In this document: positions 22,467 to 34,328 of the stretch, one piece after another
Layout of the letters: every line of letters starts with the position of its first letter
Numbering within the stretch: position 1 is the stretch's first letter
From: Incurvaria masculella
Taxonomy: Eukaryota; Arthropoda; Insecta; Lepidoptera; Incurvariidae
DNA: 64,000 bases
NCBI GenBank assembly: GCA_946894095.1
Contig: OX335652.1
Coordinates: 3,309,001 to 3,373,000, forward strand
Direction: 5' to 3'
Made by a program: the position numbers and the translations under genes
Notes under the pieces: generated by a model
What the model saw: only the letters and a program-made list of their open reading frames with translations
Told to the model about the DNA's origin: nothing
Database searches by the model: none

Positions 22467-23524
22467 TTATAAAATTATATTTTTAATAAAATGTATACTT
22501 ACCTACATAATTACATCACCGTTTCTTTCTGTGACTTACATTATGCCCATCATCATAAACCATGTATAACTATTTGTTGTTTATAACTACATTAAATTAT
22601 CAGAAATAATTCATATCAGGCATGGCATTGTTTCTCTTTTTTTTAATTAATTTTTTTTTCATACTGAATGGCTACAAAGTCTAAGATTAGAACAAACTTT
22701 GTTTCTTTTGCTTAAAAGTAAATGTAACTTTCTAAATAAAAAGTATCAGTACCTCCTACATTGTTTTAGATTAGAATGAGATCATCAGTACTTACGGTAA
22801 CTTTCAAATGCTGTTATACTCGTGTTACGATTGAAAAGAAAAAATGCTGCTAAATCTGTACATTATTTCCTTCCATGAGTGAAAGGAAAAATCCTGACAC
22901 GCGGCAGGGTTTCAAGCCAGGTTCAAGCCAAGAAAAAGATTATATTTGAAAATATAACTTCTTAAATGTGACAGTTGAATTATTTACACAAAGCACTATC
23001 CTTAGGATAAATTAAAGTTCAAAATTTGTCTTGGGTAGTTGCCTAGTTGCATGCCAGCTCCCACTGTAGCTCCAGGAATTATCAGTATTATCTTTGATTG
23101 TACCATCGATTTTACTCTAGGCGAACAAAATAACAATGAAAACTCATTTGCGTACCTAAAAATATATCGAATATTCAACTTTAAAGATTTATCTTCTTTC
23201 TATTTTGCTAATATATTCATTTTCTATTGCCTTTCTTATGCAAAACATTTTTCAATTGGTAGCCATTAAGTAAAATAAAAAAAAACTCACATAACTAGCT
23301 TTTATTCCTCCTTATTTTATTAATTCTTACTTCGCTTACACAGCTGCACTAATCACTTAAAAATAATTATCAATTCTATTTCGACTGTGTTGGAGTAACT
23401 CTGGCTTCTGCACTGTTTGCCCATAGCTATGCCCACAGTATGCCATATATGCCAATATTAATGTTGTATGTAGGCAATTAATTGTTAAAGGAAAGTAAAG
23501 CAACAGAAAAAGTACTATAATAAC
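22467..23524. other. Spacer between the two convergent Kazal genes
   Basis: AT-rich. The plus-strand poly(A) signal of gene A is at 22485-22490. No gene or repeat family was recognised in the rest. Confidence 0.6.
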
Positions 23525-23530
23525 TTTATT
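23525..23530 (-). terminator. Poly(A) signal of Kazal gene B
   Basis: AATAAA on the minus strand, about 375 bases after the stop codon at 23904. Confidence 0.5.
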
Positions 23531-23903
23531 TCATTGATACCTTATAGCTAGGTACATAGAAAGTTAACTAACTTGATTGTGAGTTATCACAGCAATACAT
23601 TACCTTCACTATAAATAATTACATTAAACCTACTTTAAAAAATATTTACAGAGCAAGACATGTATACATAAAACATTACTACCTGGTTCATTAATTAATC
23701 AAATAACGAAATAGCCAAAACCCAATTTAACATTTTACGATGGCTTCGACAAGAGTTCATTTTGAGGTTGTATTTGGATATTTTTTTTCGAAAGTACCCA
23801 TATGTGTTGCATGTGCACAATTTAAGTAAAACAGGCAATTGCACTCAAGTCTTCTTAACATAATCGGCGATTAAACATGCAGCTTGTCGAATGAACGCTG
23901 CCA

Positions 23904-26900
23904 TCAGCACTCGCCGATGCTCGCGATGGCGTAAACTGCAAAAACGAAAAGAAGACATATTTATAAATCTGTCTTTTTTTTCTTATTCAAACATGCATTG
24001 GATTTTAGCATAAAAAAACCGGCCAAGTGCGAGTCGGACTTGCATTCGAAGGGTTCCGTATATCGTACAAGATTTACAAAAAAAAAACAAGTTGTTTGTA
24101 TGGGTCCCCCCTTTAATATTTATTATTTTATAATGTTAACTATTTGTTGTTATAGCGGCAAAATAAATACATAATCTGTGAAATTCAGCTTCCTACCTGC
24201 TACGGTTCATGAGATACAGCCATGTGACAGACGGACGGACGGACGAACGGACGGACGGATGGACGGACGGGCGGACGGACGGACGGACGGATGGACAGCG
24301 AAGTCTTAGTAATAGGGTTCCGTTTACCCTTTGGGTAGGGAACCCTAAAAAAAAGGAAGATACGTGCCATCTATCGCGCCTACTTTCATACCAGGCGCAG
24401 CGGCGGAATTCCGCCTAGGCCTAATAGGGCCCGGCCTAGGGGCGCCCTGCCAGCCTAGGGGCCCCTTGGCTGCCTGGGCCGACTTACAGCACAATCCGGC
24501 ACTGGGCAATGGGGGGACGAGAGCGGTGCGATACATAGTTAGCTAGATTATTACGTAGTTTTTTTTTTTTTCGGGTACACAAATTGGGTAGGAGATTTAT
24601 GCGTATATCAATACGCGGAATAGCGCATTACCCACTTAAACCCCTTAAAAAGTCGGCAATTGTTTGATGGGTAGTCGGTCTTTGGCGGGCGCCAAAGACC
24701 GACCAAGAAGAGTGATGAAGGGTATGTTCCGATTTGGTCGTGTAGTTCCCCGGCTGAAGTACAATGCTGCACTTTTTTCGAGGTTCACTTTGATCCTCCA
24801 TCCCATGAACCAATCACTGAGGGTGTTGACTCCTTTCTGGAAGTGTGTCTGCAAATCGAGAGCGGATAAGTACCTGTCCGGTACATAGATATGTATCATA
24901 TATCATTGGCACTGCCCAGTGTTATCTGCTAACAGGGCTGTTTGCGTTTGACAGATGGTATCGACAGCGGTTTCGATACCAACTGTCAAACGCATACAAC
25001 ATTTTTGACAGGCGATATCGCCTTCTCGATGGCGCTTACTCGATAGCGTTCGTAGTAGGGTTCCAGGGCGAGCTCAACATCCCGCGAGCGCAGGATGTTG
25101 TTGGTGTAAACAGAGTACAGTTTAGGGGATAGCACGGATCCTTACGGAACTCCGGCACGAATGGAGTGAGGCGACGAGAGCGCCCCTTGCACTCTATAGC
25201 GAAAGCCACGTTCTCTAAGGTAATCTCGAAGGATGAGAACCAGTCTATCTGGCAATCGCAGACGGTATAGCTTGTATAACAAGCCGCTGTACCAGAATTT
25301 GTCGAATGCCTTCGCCGCGTCGAAGAAGAGTGCTCTTGTACGTTTGGGTGAAGGCATTGGGTGAGGCCCTGTAGGTTGTACTCCATGTTGCGGTATAACC
25401 TGTTGGATGGACAAGTATTTAGCCCATAAGTCAAAGTGTTTGTCGCTGAAGGGTTCGATCAGTTGATGTGATCCTTGAGACGGGCAAGGATCGCTCGCTC
25501 ATAGATCTTCCCCAGAGAGGATAGGTGCTTGTTAACTCTGTGGATACCTATTTTGGTAACCACCTTCCAAGGCTCTGAGAGCCAGCTTTGCATGGCTGTA
25601 TTGAAAATAAGGACTAAGAGAGCAATAAGATTGATAGGAAGGTCTTGAGAACCTTGTTAAAAATGCCGTCAGCACCCGGGAGTTTTAGGGGGGTGGAGGT
25701 CTTTGTTGAGCTATATATCTGTACTATAGTTAGGTTTAAAATTAAATGTCATTTTCTGTACTCGTGCATTATATTTGTAAAATTTTCAAAATGGCTTCGG
25801 TATGCCCCCCCCCCCCTATTTTTTCTAACTCATTTGTGGATGCTTAAAAGCCCGAGATGCGTCTACGGCCGATTAGTGGTCTGCGGGTCTACGTGACATG
25901 ACAAACGAATCGTAGCATTCGTTCGCTCCGCTCCGCCTGCCTGTGAGTCAGTAATGTTATCGCTCGTCTCACGGCTCCCAGCTGCATTCATGCAACGTCA
26001 TGTGCCGCTATCGGCCGGGGAGCAGGAAGGAAGTGGGAGATACGACGGTCCGCAGTCCATGCTCTGCGGGCGTGGCATGGGACCTACCTCCCTCCTCCGT
26101 GCGTGGGACCGACACGGACCAACCTCCGGACATGGTACCTTGGGCGTTTACTGTCCAAGTTCACGAATGTGGCGCTGAAGAAGTTTTCATAATTACAAAT
26201 AGCTCAATATGAGTGTTGGAATTTTAGACAATCGTATTGTGTAGGGTTCGTGCGTACAGAAAGTTGATCTTGCTCTCACGTCTTGACCGACTACATATTA
26301 TAAAGCCAGGACTATGTGGAATTGTCGGGATGGATGTTGGCCGGTCCTATCCACTAATAAACGGCTGCGCTGAACCAAAACTAATATATCAGATTGGTTT
26401 CTGCGCAACCGCTGGTTCTTGATGTGATAAAACAACAACCGTCCCGAGAATTCTACTGATATAGTGTTATGATATAGGTTAACAATGGCTTTGCCATAAA
26501 GAAAGTAGTTTGCGGATCCGGGAAAAATAGGGTTAATAGGCCTTCTCCACGCATTCGATGAAAGATGGTGGCACTATTAACTAATTCTGTGGCTGCATCC
26601 AAAATGCATGGAAAATTGCCCGTGGTTCATTGAACATGGTTATATATCTAAGGTAAGGTCCTGGGATGGCACCTAATTTCCTCAATAGTGTCGTGCAAAA
26701 ATAGGTACATTTGAAGGAAGCATAGGCTTGCGAATGCACAAAGGCAAGCGGGAGGTGTCAGTACATATCTGGATGATGGTCCAGCACAACCGTATCATAC
26801 GACCGAATGCATGTGTGTACGAGCCAGCAAACGATTTCATATCCGCCATCATGTCTTAGTATAATTGTTTTAACGCAAGCTTGAAGTGACTACGCGACTA

Positions 26901-29083
26901 TTAATGTCAACGGTAAAAAGTGTCGAGGGGGACTCACAGGTGCTGTCGCGGCACGAGGCCGCCTCCAGCTCGCAGAGCGTGGCGAAGGTGCGCGCCGTGC
27001 CGACGGCGTTGAACGCGCAGACGGGACCGCGCGCGATGGCCGCCGGCGGGCGCACGTTGCAGAGCCCCGCGCACAGCAGCGCCGGCGCGCCTTCCGCCAC
27101 GCGCACGCGCGCCACGGCCGGCGGCGGCATCTCGGGCGACTCCTCGGCGGAGACGGCGCTCTCGGCGGAGGCGCTCTGCCGCAGCTCGAGGTAGGGCACA
27201 GCGGCGGCGCGCGACTTCGCCACCCCTGGACATTGGATGGCCGGTTAAAGTGGATTGAAGTGGCGCGACTCTCGGTGTCCTATCACCGAGTTCTGGATTG
27301 AACGGCCCGTTCAATCGTTGACAATGACCGTGGTTCGGAGTCAAAGTACAACTGTAGGGGTTTGGTAGGCGGTAGGGTAATGTTTGCCCTTGGAAAGGGG
27401 CCTACAGTTTTACATGAATTCCGAGCCACGGAACAGCTCGCATTCATAACGAAATGCACTTATCGATCTCAGAAAGAGAAAGAAAGTCATGTTTGAACGG
27501 CGTCAGGATTTGAAACCATGCCTTCTGGCATGGAAGGCAAGTCCACCCGCCCTTAAGCTAAAACTCTATTAGTAGTATTGTGGTATAATAGTATTATCAG
27601 TATTAGCACGTATACATACATGGCTACCCTAAAATGAGACCTGTTACCTATGTATCTACTGATGAACTACCCTGCACCCTATTATATTTTTTTGTAATTA
27701 AATCCTCGATGCGCAAAAAAAAATGTTTTGTATCCATGTCCAGATGACAGGATGTGCAACTGGTACACCTGATGTTATGATATGATATGGCTAAGTAAAG
27801 TGAACTGTAATGTAAGTACTATATTTTAAAAAAAAGTCGCCTAGTAGGGCATCGCATACTGGGAATCGTAACCCTTTTAATAATAAACTTTAAACAAAAA
27901 TCTTATTTTCCTATCCAAAGCTTGCAACGCAATTTAGCCATTACAAGTATATGACCGCCTTGAAATTAAACCTTTGCTGATTTTCTCAAAGAAATTGTGG
28001 TTGAGCCACCCTGAATGGCAGATGGAATTCCTCACATCGCATCGTCATCCGCACATGATGATGTTGTATTGTCAGTTGGAAGAGGTTGATGAGTGTCGGG
28101 TCTGCAAGATTAATTACCGCACGATGCGCAAGATTCTGACCCGAGGCGGGTACCAAACTAATGCAAAATATGTTATCAGTAGAAGGCCTGGCCGACAGGC
28201 GACGGTTCGTCTACGTTGGACTCCGTGCGCTCATCGCTAAATATAAATTGTCTTTAGTGCGTCGTTTCACGACAGATAACCCCGCGGGTCGTGACTGTTG
28301 TTCCCGCTATGACGTCTGCACGAGAACATTCCTGCACCAAACATTGACTGGTACTCACCTCACCCAGGCGCCGAAACTTTATTTATATCGCCTTGATGCA
28401 ATGAGGAACTCACAGCTATAGAGGTTGCCGTTCATACCAGAGTTAATCCCATGCTATAGAATAAGTACCGCCGTAATAAGTAATCCCGATTAGAATTAAA
28501 TGTATTTAAACGGTTATGGGTGTGTTCTTAGTTCTTTCCTTGTCTTTGTTATTGCAATTCCACCAAATCGAGGATCCTGAGTTCGATAGTCTATTTGCTG
28601 ACCCTGCATTTGTGGTTTAAGAACAACGGTATTCAGTGTATGGATTCAATCGATCTGGATTAGCTGTTTTTTCGATGGCAATCCTAAACTTGCGTAGTAT
28701 GTACCCAGGCTAATGATGACACGAAAATACCGGAATCCTTTTTAAGTTTTTTAAGTATTTATAGCCTCGTTCTGCGCTCGCTCGCTGGGGAGTAAACTAA
28801 GAAAAAACCTCACCATCTTTTAGTATTTTATGAAATAGATTCGTTCACAAAATGTGTAACATCTTCGCTTGGCTCAGCGTACCCCGACGCTAACAACAAG
28901 GCCCTTTCAACGAAAGAAAATAATGCGAATAATACAATCTGGAGCATTGCTGGGCATCAAGGTATGGTCACATAGAGGCCACCGAAGCAGTAGTAGAATG
29001 AACCAGCGGTATGCTCAATGCGGACCAAATGAGTACTCACCCGCAATCAGGACCGCAAGCAGAAGAATCTTTCCGCTGACCAT
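23904..29083 (-). CDS. Secreted Kazal-domain protein B
   Basis: Three minus-strand coding exons, 29083-29041, 27225-26938 and 23935-23904, both introns phase 1, giving 120 residues. Exon 1 encodes the hydrophobic signal MVSGKILLLAVLIAG. Exon 2 holds a Ser/Ala/Glu-rich linker, then the cysteines of ALLCAGLC, GPVCAF, ATLCEL and ASCRD. Exon 3 adds FYAIASIGEC with the sixth cysteine, followed directly by TGA. Spacing is C-x3-C-x13-C-x14-C-x6-C-x13-C; the last three intervals equal those of protein A, and the intron positions match too. A secreted protease inhibitor or ligand is plausible, but the long second loop is atypical. The central exon is very GC-rich. The start is fixed by the signal peptide and the donor GCGG|GTGAGT. 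Confidence 0.82.
24012..24354 (+). repeat. GGAC-array element with the longest array
   Basis: Full-length copy between A-runs. The GGAC array at about 24230-24295 has roughly 14 units, several imperfect, against two to seven units in the other copies. Confidence 0.85.
24560..25640 (-). mobile_element. Jockey-like LINE fragment, degenerate
   Basis: The minus strand encodes FFDAAKAFDKFWYSGLLYKL, RDYLRERGFRYRV, then IRAGVP and SVLSPKLYSVYTNN, which are reverse-transcriptase blocks. Farther down it encodes LQTHFQKGVNTLSDWFMGWR. Frames shift and stop several times, and the catalytic DD segment is replaced by hairpin sequence near 24943-24994. Dead copy. Confidence 0.75.
24943..24994. repeat. 22-bp-arm hairpin inside the LINE
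   Basis: Arms 24943-24964 and 24973-24994 pair with one mismatch around CAGCGGTT. It sits where the LINE should encode its catalytic aspartates, so it may be a small insertion. Confidence 0.75.
26530..26710 (+). repeat. SINE body fragment
   Basis: Diverged CATTCGATGAAAGATGGT, GAAAATTGCCCGTG and GGTCCTGGGATGGCACC blocks. No head is present. Confidence 0.55.
27226..29040. other. Intron 1 of Kazal gene B
   Basis: Holds two SINE pieces in opposite orientations at 27238-27370 (plus) and 27395-27555 (minus). A plus-strand frame at 27974-28240 has no recognised homology and no splice support, so it is not called. The remainder is featureless. Confidence 0.55.
27238..27555. repeat. Two SINE pieces head to head
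   Basis: A plus-strand piece carries TGACCGTGGTTCGGAGTC. A minus-strand piece begins CCTACAGTTTTACATG and ends at a tRNA-like head (GGCATGGAAGGCAAGTCC). Confidence 0.6.
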
Positions 29084-29671
29084 CTCCTCAGTGTTTTCGC
29101 TCTTTTCAATCACTATGTCAATACTATACCATAATACTTCACACACTCGGACGTTAATTCGGAATACTGATGCGTCGCGCCTCTGAGTCGAAGGCTGCTT
29201 CTCGGGAGAGTTCGTTGGCGATACGGCGAGGAGGCGTGCGGCAAGCTGCGAGCCTGGTGGTGGCTGGAGGCGGACTGTCCGCTGGCTGGCGGTGGTGGTG
29301 GCAGCGATAGGGATGCGAGATAACCGGATGACACCGCCAAGAGGACGAACGGACCGATAAGGCCCGATACCCTCGGCATCGCTGTGAAATGAGAGCGTAC
29401 GTTTTTTTTTCTTTCGCTTTGACGGTGCACATTAAAACAATACGCTGTAACTTTCCGTAATGAGCCTACTTATCTGGAATGGGTTAAAGACGCAATACGC
29501 GACAGAAAAAATGGAAACAATCCGAGGTGCCCTATTGACGGAGGATTTAGACAGAAAATACGAACAATTTCCACAATTGAGGTTCGATGAGACGAGCTGT
29601 TAAGTATGCTAAGCATTATATTATAAGTCATTATACATTTATGTATACATTTTGAGAATTTAAATAAAATG

Positions 29672-30206
29672 GAAAACCGGCCAAGTGCGAGTCGGACTCG
29701 CGCACGAAGGGTTCTGGGGGTCCATTCAGGGTAAGAGTGAGTTCGAATTCGTCACTAAATATCAACTCACTTTTTTAAATAGTTAATGTTTTCACACTTT
29801 CTGAACATCATTACAGTTAGGTAAAAATCTGGTCTGTCCCGTAAATACGTTGGAAGTATAAATAACGGTTCCGTTATTCAAATCATAATATATTTCCCAG
29901 ATATTTTTAGGTTAACTCACTCCCGAACTCGAACTCATTCTTACCTGAATGGGCCCCCTGCACCATCGTACAAGATTTAACACAAAATAATAACGTTTTT
30001 TGTATGTGGGGGGGAACCCCCTTTATTATATTTTTTTTTATTTTACCTATTTGTTGTTATAGCGGCAAAAATAAATACACACTCAGTGAAAATTTCAGCT
30101 GCCTACCTATTACGGTTCACGAGATACAGCCCTGTGACTGATGCCCTGATACTGAGGCTTAGTAATAGGGTTCCGTTTTCACCCGTTGGGTACGGAACCC
30201 TAAAAA
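29672..30206 (+). repeat. GGAC-array element interrupted by a second MITE
   Basis: Head ACCGGCCAAGTGCGAGTCGG and tail TACGGAACCCTAAAAA. The element is split at 29717-29958. It has lost nearly all of its GGAC array. Confidence 0.8.
29717..29958. mobile_element. 242-bp MITE nested in a GGAC-array element
   Basis: Ends GGGGTCCATTCAGG and CCTGAATGGGCCCCC. The arms continue into TAAGAxTGAGTTCGA. A TG dinucleotide flanks both sides and may be the target duplication. Confidence 0.75.
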
Positions 30207-30244
30207 CAATTCTTCCATGCTTTTACGACAGTTCGATGTTTCTG

Positions 30245-30523
30245 TTTTTTAGAGTTCCGTACCCAAAGGGTGCTAATGGAACCCTATTACTAAGCCTCCG
30301 CTGTCCGTCCGTCTGTAAGAGGGCTGTATCTCATTAACCGTAACAGGTAGGCAGCTGAAATTATCACAGAGTGTGTATTTATTTTGCCGCTATAACAACA
30401 AATAGGTAAAATAAAAAAATATATAAAAATTAAAGGGCCCCAAGTGATTTTTTCGTGTTAAATTTTTCAATGGTACGGAACCCTTCGTGTACAAGTCCGA
30501 CTTGCACTTGGCCGGTTTTTTAG
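30245..30523 (-). repeat. GGAC-array element in reverse orientation
   Basis: Begins TTTTTTAGAGTTCCGTACCC and ends GACTTGCACTTGGCCGG. It lies only about 40 bases from the forward copy ending at 30206, giving an inverted pair. Confidence 0.85.
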
Positions 30524-30810
30524 TCATACTGTTCGTGCAAGTGCTCGTTCGAGTATGCGCTAGGCAAAACAATAAAACGTTACCTTTCTTACTTGCAGAT
30601 TGAATAGGATGAGAGGTTCAGAGATCATCTTGAGTAGGTAGTACGCGTTGCAGCGGCGTATTTATGACGATAAGGCAATTCGTTAATAACAATGATGTCA
30701 TGTTTTAACATATTATCAATATAGCCACACATTATTATTTTTATGATCGTACAATACAATTACAACATGCAGTATCGCACCCACTGTTTTAAGAAAAACA
30801 CTAACAGTCG

Positions 30811-30916
30811 TATTCAGAGAGCACCTGTCAAAACTTAGCACGAGATTAGCACCGGACTAACCATACGAAAACCGGTTTAGTCCGGCGGATTGAAGTTAGT
30901 CTGCCCACTCTGAATA
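30811..30916. repeat. 106-bp MITE, TATTCAGAG family, copy 1
   Basis: Ends TATTCAGAGAGCACC and CCCACTCTGAATA. Inside are CACCGGACTAACCATAC and CCGGTTTAGTCCG. Its near twin is at 61793-61898. Confidence 0.8.
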
Positions 30917-31344
30917 CAACATTAAGCCCCGATTGCACGACGAGACGGATGAGTTAATCAATGTTCAAACACGTCACTTTTAGTGAACCGCTTGGAGTTC
31001 CTTTCATAGAGTCCATAGAAAGTGACCTGTTTAATCATACGTTGACGTTGATTTTGATTTTTTGTTCTTTCGTGCACTCGGCCCTAAATGTCCTTTCACA
31101 GCACATAGGGATGCAAAAGGGATTTTGCCAATCCATTCCATTCCTATCAGCGATTATGTACAAACATTACGTACAGGAGTTTCTAACTGTACCTGCTCGA
31201 ATACCGATTCTAATTCGTAGGTTATCGGTTTTTTATCTTGAGTAAATTCCGAACGCAAAGCGTCCGACTCATTTGACAAGGTGTTCAAGAGACGATTACA
31301 CAAATCGGAGCCTACGTTGATCTTAATGATGTTCTAGGTTTTGG

Positions 31345-31690
31345 ACATGGATGGCTAATACCGATCTGACCGTCAGATATTAGCCTAACACACCACATGG
31401 GAACTAGGTGCTATGCCAGGACCTTCCTTATATTGCTCGGCTACATTTGACTGGATGGTAAAAAACGGACAATTTTAATTGTCGCTTCGACCATCGCACG
31501 TTCAATGCGATGGTACCAACCTGGGCGGGATTGACCCTACCACCCAGTAAGGGGACCTACAGTTTTACGTGGAATCCGAACCACGGCCATGCTCAGGCAG
31601 GCAATGCTAACCTAACCTAATCTAACCTAACCGCGCTCAGAGGTGCTTCCCCAGCTTATCGATTCGAAAGGCATCGCACACTAAGGGGCT
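31345..31690 (-). repeat. SINE, near full length, third head type
   Basis: Read on the plus strand it starts GGACATGGATGGCTAATACC and passes through GCGATGGTACCAACC and GTTTTACGTGGAATCCGAACC. It ends in the third-type head, GCTTCCCCAGCTTATCG. A run of CTAAC units is embedded at 31606-31632. Confidence 0.75.
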
Positions 31691-31734
31691 ATTATTATGA
31701 CAGTATTATGAAATTAGCCATCCATGTCCAGTCA

Positions 31735-31960
31735 CATAAAACAATTGTAATAGTATGTCAGTCAGCGTGTTTGCGTCCACTGCTGGACATACGCCTCTCC
31801 AATTTTCCTCCAGTCCTCCCGGCCCTCAGCGGTACGGAACCACTGCTTTCCGCCGACGCACTTGATGTCGTCGTCCCACCTGGCGGGTGATCTTCCTACA
31901 CTACACACGGCGCCAGTGTAGGACACGGTCACTCCAACGGTCGTCGGCTCTTCGGCTGAC
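31735..31960 (-). mobile_element. RTE-like LINE 3' fragment
   Basis: The minus strand, allowing frame changes, reads through TGGGACGACGACATCAAGTG and a W..IGEAYV-like block. This is the same protein tail type as at 5433-5760. Strongly truncated. Confidence 0.6.
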
Positions 31961-33598
31961 GTGACCAGCCAACTAACACTTGACGCCTTGTGCCACCTAA
32001 TAGTAAGTATATTAAATTATCAGATCTTCTACTTGAGGAATGGAATAAGAAACATTAAAATTCTTGACTTCCACTTGACTATGCTATTATGGTCAACATT
32101 AGCAAATAAAACATCTCATTGCAATCGCTTTCGGGAATTTTAGCTGATTCCCGATTGTTACTCGATTCCCGATGTTGGGAAAAAATCTCAAGTCGAATCT
32201 CAGAATTTTCTGTCTGAAGGCGCAGCAGTAATGAAACAAACACGAGAAGTTCTCACACGAGTTAGCTGTAATTCTGCATATTGAAACGTTTATTGATGAC
32301 AGCTACTCGTGTGAGATCACAATTTTTCAATGTGGAGTCTTTAAACAAGACCTCCATTATATGCAATCAACTTCAGGTTTCCTGGTTTTAACTAAACAAC
32401 TGTTCAGTGTTCATAAAAGTTTTGGATGTACCTAGGACTTAGGGGGACAGAAAAAAGCAATAAAGTATTTTAGTTTTTGTTTATTTAAAACTCAATCATT
32501 ATACACAGTGGGCAACATGGAACGTACAGAATGTAAGATAAGCTCACGCCCACCTGTGAAAAACACATTCCAATGAAAATATTATTATTTATCATTGATA
32601 TTTTACATATTATTTTGTATTTGCACACATAGTTTCTTAAAATTTGTTTTTATACAAAATATGAAGTAGTGTAACATCATTTACAACTAAATCTACATCT
32701 TATTTACATATGTAATTAGAAAAATAATTATTTTCACATATACATAACTTAACTATGTTAGTTCTCAGAATGAAATGTTCTATGCATTTCAATTTTATAA
32801 AGGGTTCAAATTAACTAACAACACAAAAGTGGTTAACTTTTGCTCATTCACCATTTACTTATAAAATACACTAACCAAAAAACCTAAGCATTACCGGGAC
32901 AAAACTAAGGACAAAACATACAAAATATTGACAAAAACTTGTTGAAAATGGGAATAGTTCACCTGCACACTGTGCATTGGAAATAATCTAAAAATATTTG
33001 GTATGGAACTAAAATATCCATTAAAACTAAGCATTTTACAGAAATTATTTAGCTATACAATTATAACTAACATAAATACATCTTCGTTTAATCAAATGCA
33101 AACAAAACGATAAAATTCGAACATCATTAAGTGCATTCGTCCTGTGGACAATTTTATTAATGTGTCTAGCCCTAATATTGTCAATGGTATTCCCATTACC
33201 ACACAATAGATTAGCACAGTTAATTTGGTTCCGAAAGTGTATAGTCCATACAAAGCTTCTGACATGCGACACACACCAATTAACTATACAAATTAAATCA
33301 AGCCATAGATATTATTACAGGTGCCATAATTTTTTTTGTTTTTTTATAGAACCTCGAACAACAATATTTCTTGTGTTGATGCAAGAAACATTGTATAGGA
33401 CGGATGGTTTCGGTAACCTGTTAATACGTAGGGTGTAACTGAAATCACTGTCATTACTTCGTAGTAATATTTGAACAGCCAGGGAATTAAAAGACTACAC
33501 TTCATGCCCGCAAGCATGAGAGGCCATATAGCCCAACTGAGGGTGGCAAAAAAATTATATAAATATATAGTTAAGTATATTATTGTGCGAAACATGAC

Positions 33599-34128
33599 TT
33601 AAGGTGGCCCAACCCGCTCAACTCCCCATACAAAAGGGGAAAGAAGATCACGCCCATATTTCTTATCAGAGATCCCAAATTTTGCTCAAAAGAGCTTTAT
33701 TTCATCGAACTAGATGTCTGATGACCGTTGGCATTGTAAAATTGTGTTTGGTTTCGAAGTTATAAGGTCCGAAAGTTCGATTTTTGCGCGCGTTTTATAC
33801 AATAAATTTGGTGGTTTATTACGCAATGATAAAGTAAGAAAATCTTAAAAAAAGATTAGTCATCAGACATAGCTTATTTAATCAAGATTTATAATCTATT
33901 TGGTTGTTAAATTTTTTACTACAGCGGTCGTGGTTTACTTTTAGCTATAAGTCGTTTTGAAATCAAAATTTTCGTAAATCTTACCAAATCTTTTTTGTGG
34001 ACATGTTGCATCTTCCTCATCATGGAGCCTGTCTTTTTCTTTGAAACAAAGAAAGTCCCAGAGCGCAACAGCACGGTTTTGTACAGTGCCCGCGAATGAG
34101 TTAGTCCCGCCGGGTTGGGCCACCTTAA
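33599..34128 (-). mobile_element. TTAA-flanked MITE, complete, reverse orientation
   Basis: TTAAGGTGGCCCAACCCG and CGGGTTGGGCCACCTTAA termini. About 530 bp, non-coding. Confidence 0.85.
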
Positions 34129-34216
34129 TAATAATATTATTTGAATAAAAAAATATTTTCTTCTAACTCCTCTTACTCTTATTTTGCCCAGCATGAGAGT
34201 ATTCTTTCTATTCTAG

Positions 34217-34328
34217 AGGCAGCTATGCGATCCTGCCATACTTTCTTCTCGCCATCCCGGGCGCTAGCTTGTCACCAGACCAGTTCCAGCATCAGTGCCT
34301 GCTACCTGCCCGCCGTCAGTCCAAATAG
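34217..34328 (+). CDS. Possible terminal exon of an unknown gene
   Basis: After a pyrimidine-rich tract ending TTCTAG, one frame reads GSYAILPYFLLAIPGASLSP and on to LLPARRQSK and TAG, with AATAAA 66 bases later (34394-34399). The same bases could instead be an internal exon, because AATAG|GTTAGT at 34328 is a good donor. No family was recognised and no upstream exon was found. Confidence 0.22.

Larger units (their letters stand above)
23936..26937. other. Intron 2 of Kazal gene B
   Basis: Contains a GGAC-array element (24012-24354), a GC-rich block with many CCTAGG-like motifs (24365-24510), a Jockey-like LINE fragment (24560-25640) and a SINE fragment (26530-26710). About 25920-26480 is not recognised and has no supportable frame. 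Confidence 0.6.

Noticed and set aside
27974..28421. Plus-strand frames in Kazal gene B intron 1
   Set aside because: A CRVCKINY-like segment looked protein-like, but no domain or splice support was found.
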